This document shows, piece by piece, positions 8,434 through 14,319 of a stretch of 32,847 nucleotides of DNA. Numbering within the stretch: the stretch's first letter is position 1; every line of letters starts with the position of its first letter. Below the pieces are notes generated by a model. The model was not told the origin of the DNA. It saw only the letters and a program-made list of their open reading frames with translations, and did not search any database. The position numbers and the translations under genes are program-made. The DNA comes from Actinomycetes bacterium (GTDB lineage: Bacteria > Actinomycetota > Coriobacteriia > Coriobacteriales > Eggerthellaceae). The stretch is from NCBI GenBank assembly GCA_023429565.1, contig JAEZDJ010000066.1, positions 1 to 32,847 on the forward strand. Direction: 5' to 3'.

Positions 8434-8442
8434 ATTATACCA
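8434..8442 (-). promoter_or_regulatory. Extended -10 promoter of the glycan operon
   Basis: On the minus strand TGGTATAAT, a perfect extended -10, ends eight bases before the glycosyltransferase ATG. No good -35 is present, as expected for an extended -10. Predicted transcription starts within two or three bases of the start codon. It lies in the 30-base gap after the stress-protein gene. Confidence 0.65.
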
Positions 8443-8455
8443 TGGAGGTTTTCGG

Positions 8456-8956
8456 CTATCCTACCTTCTCGTCAGCCTTTTTTGCAATAAGAACGGGGAT
8501 TTCGGCCTCTCGGAGCACGCCGCGGCTGACGCTGCCCAGCATCCCTCTCAGAATGCCCAGGCCGCGGGATCCCATGACGATGAGGTCGCAGCCGTGTTCG
8601 TCGGCAAACTCGACGATGCCGTCCACCACGGAAGGATGGTTGAGGGAGAGTATCTCCGTCTCGTTGGGCAAGGCGTCAAGCATGTTTCCGATGGATTCCC
8701 TCATCTCCCTCACCTCGCGTGCCGTGGCCTCATCCGCCAATTCCCGATATATCTGGGGATCAAGCATCGTGGCCGGCAGCTCGCCGAGTGAGGTCATGTC
8801 GGGGTTGAGCGAGGGTGGGATGTCCGTCACGCTGACTACGCCTACCACGTGCAGCTTGATCCTGCTGTCCTCTTCCGCCAGTCCCCGCGCCAGTTCAAGC
8901 GCATAGTGGGAATGCTCGGACTTGTCGTAGGGAATCATGATGTTCATGAACTTCAT
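8456..8956 (-). CDS. Universal stress protein (UspA family)
   Basis: The 166-residue single-domain protein has the Usp fold markers: MNIMIPYDKSEHSHYALELA at the N-terminus (Asp11 in the ATP pocket), CDLIVMGSRG near residue 135 and a PVLIAKK end strand. The phosphate-binding loop reads G-SR-G-(8 residues)-G-S, one residue shorter than the classical G-x2-G-x9-G-(S/T), so ATP binding is likely but not certain. These proteins are cytoplasmic and accumulate under starvation or stress. The gene is followed 30 bases later by the glycosyltransferase, which has its own strong promoter, so the link may be only positional. An AAGGA site precedes the ATG at 8956. Confidence 0.9.
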   Translation of the reverse strand: MKFMNIMIPYDKSEHSHYALELARGLAEEDSRIKLHVVGVVSVTDIPPSLNPDMTSLGELPATMLDPQIYRELADEATAREVREMRESIGNMLDALPNETEILSLNHPSVVDGIVEFADEHGCDLIVMGSRGLGILRGMLGSVSRGVLREAEIPVLIAKKADEKVG

Positions 8957-9133
8957 CGGCGGCCATCCTTTGCTCTCGCGGGTGTGTTACGTGAGTGTAT
9001 CACGATGGCGTGGCAGGATATCGTTCTGAAAGATCGCGGTAAGCTTTTCGGGTTTTCTCACAGGGGCATAGGCAAGAAATGTCACCCAGATATCCCTGCA
9101 TTAGATAGCTGACGATCCGATAATCGCATAGCT

Positions 9134-9345
9134 GGAATCTCTCCCCTCCTTTGACGGGGGTGGGGCTTCCTGTATCATACTGAGACATGAGCTCCTGTCT
9201 CGCACATATCGGCGCACTTCCCGTTCACATCCTGAACATGTGTATGCCGTGGCCTGAGCTTGCTGACGCACGTGTCGGAGCTCGGGCCTAGCTTTCGCGC
9301 GGCCATCGACTATAATGAGGGGCCGCATTCTGTGCACTGCGCACC
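9134..9345 (-). pseudogene. Decayed 3' end of an IS200/IS605-type tnpB
   Basis: On the minus strand, scattered between two frames, are pieces that resemble the TnpB C-terminus in the right order. They are RPLIIVDGRA (9303-9332; compare GRTLVxVDR), then in another frame LGPSSDTCVSK (compare the PSSKTCS of the zinc ribbon), then ATAYTCSGCE (about 9222-9250; second Cys pair). Directly after them comes GAAGCCCC...GGGGAGAGATTC (9136-9168), the kind of G/C-rich terminal hairpin found just after tnpB. Frameshifts and loss of the upstream part show it is a relic. The similarity is from memory and is degenerate, so this call is moderate. Confidence 0.5.
9311..9316 (+). promoter_or_regulatory. Candidate -10 of the metNIQ operon
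   Basis: TATAAT is a perfect -10 lying 63 bases before the metN ATG and inside the relic of tnpB. No convincing -35 hexamer lies 16-18 bases upstream, so an activator may be needed or another promoter used. Confidence 0.5.
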
Positions 9346-9379
9346 TAGTATTCGTCGAGATAAAAACGAGAACGCAACC

Positions 9380-10159
9380 ATGATCCAGATACAACATCTG
9401 AGCAAGACGTATGGGGATGCCGCTTCGGAGGCTCACCACGCGTTGCGCAATGTCAACCTGACGATAGAGGATGGAGACATCTTCGGCATCATCGGCGCTT
9501 CGGGTGCCGGCAAGTCGACCCTCGTCCGTTGCATCAACTTGCTTGAGAGGCCGACGGGAGGAAGCATTGTCATTGGCGGGGAGGACGTGACGGACTTTTC
9601 GGGCAGGCAGTTGCTCGAGCTCCGCTCTTCGATTGGCATGATCTTCCAGGATTTCAGCTTGTTTCAGCAACGCACGGTACTGCGTAACGTGACGTTTCCC
9701 CTGGAACTCCGTCACGAAGGCAAGGAGGCACGTGAAAAACGTGCGCGCGACCTTTTGGACGTCGTGGGGTTGGGGGACTTGGCGGAGCGCTATCCCAGCC
9801 AGTTGTCAGGCGGGCAGCAGCAACGGGTGGCCATCGCCCGCGCGTTGGCCAACAATCCGAAGATCATGCTGTGCGACGAGGCCACGAGCGCGCTCGACAC
9901 CCGGTCCACGGTGTCCATCCTGAAGCTTCTGAAAAGCATCAACGAGGAATTGGGCGTCACCATGGTCGTCATCACCCATTCTTTGGCCGTGGCCCAAAAG
10001 GTTTGCAATCGCCTGGCGGTCATTGACGATGGTCGCATCGTCGAGGCGGGGCGCACGGCCGATGTGTTCTCCAACCCGCAAAGCCCGGTGACGCGGGAAT
10101 TGCTTGAGAACGATAGCCTTGTGGACAGGGAGACCAGCGTCGACGGGCAGGTGGGGTAA
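9380..10159 (+). CDS. metN: Methionine ABC transporter ATPase, short form without NIL domain
   Basis: This is an ABC ATPase of 259 residues with Walker A GASGAGKST (39-47), the Q-loop at Gln90, signature LSGGQ (142-146), Walker B IMLCDEATS (162-170) and the H-loop His in VITHSL (about 199). The stretch QRTVLRNVTFPLELR (97-111) is typical of MetN. Canonical MetN has about 340 residues because a C-terminal NIL (ACT-like) domain binds methionine and shuts the transporter off. Here the protein ends soon after the nucleotide-binding domain, so that feedback domain is absent. The ATG at 9380 is chosen because family similarity begins there; the ribosome-binding site is weak. metI starts two bases after the stop. 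Confidence 0.88.
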   Translation: MIQIQHLSKTYGDAASEAHHALRNVNLTIEDGDIFGIIGASGAGKSTLVRCINLLERPTGGSIVIGGEDVTDFSGRQLLELRSSIGMIFQDFSLFQQRTVLRNVTFPLELRHEGKEAREKRARDLLDVVGLGDLAERYPSQLSGGQQQRVAIARALANNPKIMLCDEATSALDTRSTVSILKLLKSINEELGVTMVVITHSLAVAQKVCNRLAVIDDGRIVEAGRTADVFSNPQSPVTRELLENDSLVDRETSVDGQVG

Positions 10160-10161
10160 CC

Positions 10162-10836
10162 ATGGAGCAGCTGTTCGGGTTCTTTGACACCTACGGGCTG
10201 TTGCTTGCTCAGGGCACGTGGGACACCATCGTCATGACCGGCGTTTCCACGTTCTTCGCGTATCTCATCGGCATTCCCCTGGGCGTTTTGCTGGTCGTCT
10301 CAGGTCCTGATGGCCTGCGGCCGCACCATGTGCTTAACGCAGTGCTCGGCTGGATAGTGAATGTTGGGCGGTCCATACCGTTCATCATCCTGCTGGTTGC
10401 CTTGATTCCGGTGACGCGATGGATCGTGGGCACTTCGCTGGGGGTGCCGGGGGCCATTGTGCCGTTGGTGGTGGCTTCGGCCCCGTTCGTGGGGCGTATG
10501 GTTGAGCAGAGCCTGGCTGAGATCGACGGCGGCTTGGTGGAGGCCGCTCAGAGCTTTGGCGCGAGCGTCTGGCAGATTGTCGTGAAAGTGTTTCTGCGTG
10601 AGAGCCTGCCGTCGCTTGTCAGGGGAGTGTCCATCACGTTCGTCATGCTGTTTGGCTATTCGGCCATGGCGGGAACGGTGGGCGCGGGAGGCCTGGGCGA
10701 CATCGCCATCCGGTATGGCTATCAACGCTACCAAGATGATGTCATGATAGCGGCCGTCATCCTGTGCATCGTTCTTGTGCAGGTGTTCCAGAGCGCGGGT
10801 GACATCATCGCCCGCAAGGTTGACAAGAGGAACTGA
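10162..10836 (+). CDS. metI: Methionine ABC transporter permease
   Basis: The 224-residue membrane protein has about five transmembrane helices and the ABC permease coupling (EAA) loop around residues 125-150 (GGLVEAAQSFGASVWQIVVK). Other typical MetI segments are the NVGRSIPFIILLVALIP helix (residues 70-86) and YSAMAGTVGAGGLGDIAIRYGY (about 172-193). Its normal length and motifs indicate an ordinary permease. Two copies should pair with two MetN subunits and receive substrate from the MetQ lipoprotein encoded next. Translation is coupled to metN (two-base gap, ribosome-binding GGTGGGG inside the metN end). Confidence 0.93.
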   Translation: MEQLFGFFDTYGLLLAQGTWDTIVMTGVSTFFAYLIGIPLGVLLVVSGPDGLRPHHVLNAVLGWIVNVGRSIPFIILLVALIPVTRWIVGTSLGVPGAIVPLVVASAPFVGRMVEQSLAEIDGGLVEAAQSFGASVWQIVVKVFLRESLPSLVRGVSITFVMLFGYSAMAGTVGAGGLGDIAIRYGYQRYQDDVMIAAVILCIVLVQVFQSAGDIIARKVDKRN

Positions 10837-10921
10837 GGTTTGCCTGAACGGTGACGGCGCCTTTGCTGCGAGACGGGGCTCGTCAGTCACTGAACGCACC
10901 AAAAGAAGGGAAGGACCAAAC

Positions 10922-11782
10922 ATGAAAGCATCGAAGATAGTGAAGGCGGTCGCCACGGTCGCGATCGCGGGCGCCGCAATTGCCGCGCTTGCCGGCTGCG
11001 GCGGCGCGGCGAAGAGCGTGCAGATTGCCGTGCCGTCGGATCCGACGAACGAGGCACGTGCACTGCTGCTGCTGCAGGACCAGGGCCTCATCAAACTCAA
11101 GGATGGCGTTGGGCTCGACGCCACCAAGAATGACATTGCCGAGAACCCCAACAACATCGAGATCGTGGAGACCGAAGCCGCCTCCCTGCCGCGCACGCTG
11201 CAGGACGTCGACGCGGCCGTGATCAATGCCAACTATGCCATTGGAGCAGGGCTTGACACGAACACGGCGTTGGCCAAAGAGGATGCGAATTCCGAGGCCG
11301 CCGGAAAGTATGCGAACGTCATAGCCGTGCGCGACGGCGACGAGAACAGCGACAAGATCAAGGCGCTGGTCACCGCACTCCAGAGCAGCACGGTTCGCGA
11401 TTACATCGAGAACACGTTCGATGGCGCCGTCGTGCCCATTGACACCAAGGGCAACGCCGAGATCGAGGACGCGAAGGATGGCGACACCGTCATCAAGGTG
11501 GGAGCCTCCCCGACTCCTCACGCAGAGATTCTCGCGCAGGTGAAGGACATCCTGGCCAATCATGGATACACGCTCGAGGTCGTCGAGTACTCCGATTACA
11601 TCCAGCCGAACGTGGCACTGACCGACGGGGAGCTGGATGCGAACTACTTCCAGCACATCGCCTACCTGGAGGACTACAACGCCGAGAACGGCACCACGCT
11701 CGTGTCGGCGGGATCGATCCATTTCGAGGCATTGGGCCTGTACCCAGGCAAGGCCGACAGCCTTGATGCGTTGAAGAAGTAA
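10922..11782 (+). CDS. metQ: MetQ/NlpA substrate-binding lipoprotein, circularly permuted
   Basis: The 286-residue protein has an N-terminal lipoprotein signal with lipobox LAGC (Cys26). In ordinary MetQ the mature protein starts with a VGxxxxPHAEIL block, then DANYFQHxPYLE, and reaches SLDELKDG. After that come VAIPNDPTN, LIKLKDGVGL, ENPKNL, AVINxNYA, YANIIAVRKGDE and a final GAVVP. Here the order is swapped. Residues 33-173 run from VQIAVPSDPTN through LIKLKDGVGL, ENPNNIE, AVINANYA and YANVIAVRDGDENS to GAVVPI. After a linker (174-189), residues 190-286 run from VIKVGASPTPHAEIL through DANYFQHIAYLEDYN to SLDALKK, then stop. No block is missing or repeated. AAGGA six bases before the ATG supports the start. 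Function: methionine (perhaps other amino acids) binding outside the membrane for MetNI. Confidence 0.93.
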   Translation: MKASKIVKAVATVAIAGAAIAALAGCGGAAKSVQIAVPSDPTNEARALLLLQDQGLIKLKDGVGLDATKNDIAENPNNIEIVETEAASLPRTLQDVDAAVINANYAIGAGLDTNTALAKEDANSEAAGKYANVIAVRDGDENSDKIKALVTALQSSTVRDYIENTFDGAVVPIDTKGNAEIEDAKDGDTVIKVGASPTPHAEILAQVKDILANHGYTLEVVEYSDYIQPNVALTDGELDANYFQHIAYLEDYNAENGTTLVSAGSIHFEALGLYPGKADSLDALKK

Positions 11783-11816
11783 GCGCGCGCACCTTCCGCG
11801 CTGCCCGTTCCAAAAA

Positions 11817-11857
11817 GCCGCAGGTCGTGTGTCTCGATCTGCGGCCTTTTGTTTTTT
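11817..11857 (+). terminator. Rho-independent terminator of metNIQ
   Basis: GCCGCAGGTC (11817-11826) pairs with GATCTGCGGC (11836-11845) with one G-U pair and a 9-base loop. It is followed by CTTTTGTTTTTT. It ends the operon 35 bases after metQ. Confidence 0.92.
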
Positions 11858-11970
11858 CTGCACATGGTGGATGGGTGAAGGCGGAACGCGGCATAGATCG
11901 CCTTGTCGGACTGGGGGACAATGTTTGCATTCCTTTGCCGCGTGCCCCCGGCATCGGTTCGTTCGCTGCT

Positions 11971-12013
11971 TGAAAGCGCGGTGAAACCTCTCCGAAACAT
12001 CACAGGGTATAAT
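11971..12013 (+). promoter_or_regulatory. glnA promoter with three 11-bp-spaced GAAA(G/C) repeats
   Basis: A perfect -10 TATAAT lies at 12008-12013, 26 bases before the glnA ATG, with no recognisable -35. In its place stand GAAAG (11972-11976), GAAAC (11983-11987) and GAAAC (11994-11998), each exactly 11 bases apart. OmpR/PhoB-type regulators bind direct repeats of this period, and actinobacterial GlnR sites contain GAAAC half-sites with six-base gaps. The regulator encoded just after glnA is the natural candidate. Confidence 0.6.
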
Positions 12014-12039
12014 GGGCCTTTGAGAGAAAGGACATCCCG

Positions 12040-13383
12040 ATGACCGCCAACCCCGAACAGGATTTCGTCCTCAAGACCATCAAGAGCCGCGATGTCCACT
12101 TTGTCCGCTTCTGGTTCACCGACGTGCTGGGGACGATGAAGTCCTTCGCCGTCACTCCGAGCGAGATGGAGAATGCGCTTGCCGACGGCATGGGTTTCGA
12201 CGGAAGTTGCGTCGAGGGCTTTTGTCGCACGCAGGAATCCGACATGCTGGCATTCCCTGACACCTCGACGTTCCAGGTGCTGCCTTGGCGCCCCGAGCAC
12301 AATGCGGTGGCCCGCATGTTCTGCGACATCCGCACTCCCGACGGCGAGCCGTTTGAAGGCGATCCGCGGCATGTGCTTGCACGCACCGTGGCGAAGGCCC
12401 AGGACATGGGCTATGTGTTCAACGTGGGTCCGGAGCTGGAGTTTTACTATTTCAAAGAGCCCGACGGCGCCGAGGTGCTCGACCGTGGCGGGTACTTTGA
12501 CCTGACCAGCCTTGACTATGGCAGCGACCTGCGGCGCGACACCGTGCTCACCTTGGAGAAGATGGGCATTCCCGTGGAATACTCCCATCATGAGAACGGT
12601 CCGTCGCAGCATGAGATAGACCTGCGTTTCACTGACGCGCTTTCCATGGCCGATGCCGTCATGACCTATAAGCTGGTGGTGAAGGAGATCGCCCTCAAAC
12701 ATGGCGTGTACGCCTCGTTCATGCCCAAGCCGTTGGCGAACGAGCCGGGCAGCGGAATGCACGTCCATCAGAGCCTGTTTGACTTTGAGGGCAACAACAC
12801 CTTCTTCGATCCGACCGACCCCCAGGGTCATAATCTTTCGAAGACCGCGAAGCAGTATGTTGCGGGAATCTTGAAATACGCCCCTGAGTTCTGCGCCGTC
12901 ACGAATCAGTATGTGAACTCTTACAAGCGGCTCATTTCGGGCGGGGAGGCGCCCACCTACTTGTCGTGGGCAAGCCGTAACCGGTCGACGCTGGTGCGCA
13001 TACCAGGCTATCGTCCGAACCGCGAAGACGCCTGCCGCATCGAGCTGCGCAGCCCCGATCCTGCCGCCAACCCCTACCTGGCGTTTGCGGTCATGCTGGC
13101 GGCGGGTCTCAAGGGCATCGAGGATGAACTTGAGCTGTGCCCCCCGACCGAGGACCAGGACCTGTTTGCGCTTTCCCGTCAGGATTTGCGCCGACAGGGG
13201 CTTGAGACGCTGCCTGAGAGCCTGGGCGAGGCGGTGGAGCTGTTTGCGGAGTCGGAGCTCATGCGCGAGACTCTGGGAGAGCACATCCACGCTTATCTGG
13301 TTGAGGCCAAGCGCTCCGAGTGGAACGATTACCAGGGATTCGTTTCCCAGTGGGAGCACGATCGCTATCTGGCGGTGCTGTGA
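12040..13383 (+). CDS. glnA: Type I glutamine synthetase (alpha-like, no adenylylation site)
   Basis: The 447-residue enzyme makes glutamine from glutamate, ammonia and ATP. Clear GS-I motifs include FDGSC near residue 50, GPELEFYYF (128-136), EYSHHENGPSQHEIDLRF (about 180-197) with metal-binding residues, PKPLANEPGSGMHVHQS (228-244) and the ATP-site RIPGYRPNREDACRIELRSPD (about 321-341). The region where GS-I-beta carries the adenylylated Tyr reads LSRQDLRRQGLETLP and has no such Tyr. Length and this region match the alpha subtype, which is not controlled by adenylylation. AAAGGA seven bases before the ATG supports the start. Control is probably through the repeats in its promoter. Confidence 0.96.
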   Translation: MTANPEQDFVLKTIKSRDVHFVRFWFTDVLGTMKSFAVTPSEMENALADGMGFDGSCVEGFCRTQESDMLAFPDTSTFQVLPWRPEHNAVARMFCDIRTPDGEPFEGDPRHVLARTVAKAQDMGYVFNVGPELEFYYFKEPDGAEVLDRGGYFDLTSLDYGSDLRRDTVLTLEKMGIPVEYSHHENGPSQHEIDLRFTDALSMADAVMTYKLVVKEIALKHGVYASFMPKPLANEPGSGMHVHQSLFDFEGNNTFFDPTDPQGHNLSKTAKQYVAGILKYAPEFCAVTNQYVNSYKRLISGGEAPTYLSWASRNRSTLVRIPGYRPNREDACRIELRSPDPAANPYLAFAVMLAAGLKGIEDELELCPPTEDQDLFALSRQDLRRQGLETLPESLGEAVELFAESELMRETLGEHIHAYLVEAKRSEWNDYQGFVSQWEHDRYLAVL

Positions 13384-13414
13384 TGGGGCCGCATGAGAGA
13401 ACGGGGGCCTGACC

Positions 13415-14089
13415 ATGCAGCGTAAACTTGTCATCTTCGTGGCAGACAGCCTGGATAACGCCCATAAGTTCCAGCAGGTGCTCGCAGGCCTCGACGTGGA
13501 CGTCGCGGCAGGGTCCTCGTTGCAGTTCAAGAAGCTGCTCACCCAGCATCCCAATTACGACTTGGTCATCTACGAGGCCCGCGGAGACGCGTTGGCCAAT
13601 GTGGCCCAGGCTGAGCAAATGATGCTGGAAGACGGATCCGCGTCGCTCCTCATCATCGTCGGCGACGACCAGCTTTCGGAATTTCGTCTGCCCGTGCAGG
13701 TGAAGAGCGATTTCGTTGTGCATGGAGCCACGTCTGACGAATGTGCCGCGCGTATTCGTCAGCTGTTGTGGCCCGGCAACGAGAGTTCCGTTTCCGACTT
13801 TCTGGTGGTCGAGGCCATGACCATCAACCTGGCGACCTATCAGGTCACCGTTGCCGGCGAGCCCCTCGACCTCACCTATCTCGAGTACGCGCTGCTGGCT
13901 TTCCTGGTGACGCATCCCGGCCGCACCTACTCGCGTGACGCGCTCCTGCGCCGCGTGTGGGGGTTCGACTACTACGGGGGCTCGCGCACGGTGGACGTCC
14001 ATGTCCGCCGGGTGCGTTCCAAGCTCGGCCCCGATCTTGCCCAGCATCTGGAGACCGTTCGTGGCGTCGGCTATCTCTGGAGCGCGTAG
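13415..14089 (+). CDS. GlnR-like orphan OmpR-family regulator
   Basis: The 224-residue protein has an N-terminal receiver-like domain (1-115) and a C-terminal OmpR/PhoB winged helix (about 130-224). The C-terminal part closely follows actinobacterial GlnR as I remember it: LDLTYLEYALLAFL, HPGRTYSRDALLRRVWGFDY, then RTVDVHVRRVRSKLG. At the phospho-acceptor position (DLVIYE54) there is Glu instead of Asp, and the acidic pocket near the N-terminus is reduced, so it probably works without phosphorylation, as GlnR does. It lies 31 bases after glnA in the same direction with no terminator between, which makes nitrogen control of glnA and of itself likely. No kinase gene is adjacent. Assignment as true glnR is inference. 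Confidence 0.82.
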   Translation: MQRKLVIFVADSLDNAHKFQQVLAGLDVDVAAGSSLQFKKLLTQHPNYDLVIYEARGDALANVAQAEQMMLEDGSASLLIIVGDDQLSEFRLPVQVKSDFVVHGATSDECAARIRQLLWPGNESSVSDFLVVEAMTINLATYQVTVAGEPLDLTYLEYALLAFLVTHPGRTYSRDALLRRVWGFDYYGGSRTVDVHVRRVRSKLGPDLAQHLETVRGVGYLWSA

Positions 14090-14120
14090 GGAGCGCTGAT
14101 CAACGCGGCGCGGACCTGAC

Positions 14121-14149
14121 GCCCTCCTGTGCGTTCGACGCAGGAGGGC
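14121..14149. terminator. Hairpin after the regulator gene, no T-tract
   Basis: GCCCTCCTG pairs with CAGGAGGGC around a short loop, with extra inner pairs. It starts 32 bases after the stop. The missing U-run makes termination uncertain; it acts perhaps with the next hairpin. Confidence 0.45.
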
Positions 14150-14158
14150 TGATGCGCA

Positions 14159-14203
14159 TGCAGCCGTCCCCCGAACGCCTCCGGCTCTCGGGGGACGGCT
14201 GCA
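14159..14203. repeat. Perfect 16-bp inverted repeat between regulator and polA
   Basis: The arms 14159-14174 and 14188-14203 (TGCAGCCGTCCCCCGA and its complement) are separated by 13 bases. The stem is very stable and G/C-rich, but no T-tract follows on either side. It is the second of two tandem hairpins in this gap and may stop or pause transcription before polA, or protect mRNA 3' ends. Confidence 0.65.
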
Positions 14204-14319
14204 GGGTCGCGGGCCGTGCTGTGGGCCTGATTCTCTGTTTCTCTTCCGTGCCGTGGCGGGTGGCGTTGCCCGTTGTTCTATACTGGTCATTCATGAAACG
14301 AACGACGGAGGACCGCCCT

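Larger units (their letters stand above)
8957..9379. other. 423-bp spacer upstream of metN
   Basis: Apart from the tnpB relic and a candidate promoter, nothing coding is supported. I looked for a SAM riboswitch or a methionine T-box in front of metN and could not recognise their conserved cores. The stress-protein gene is read away from this spacer on the minus strand. Confidence 0.5.

Noticed and set aside
9000..9379. SAM riboswitch or methionine T-box before metN
   Set aside because: The conserved cores I know (T-box GGGTGGNACCGCG, SAM-I junction sequences) are not present; the G-rich hairpin at 9141-9165 is better explained as a transposon end.
10922..11782. MetQ order explained by two gene fragments or a frameshift
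   Set aside because: There is one intact frame with signal peptide, lipobox, a short linker and a normal stop followed by a terminator, and no block is lost or duplicated.
11674..13554. 626-codon open frame on the minus strand
   Set aside because: It runs antisense to glnA and the end of metQ; its His/Arg/Val-rich composition is typical of a shadow frame.
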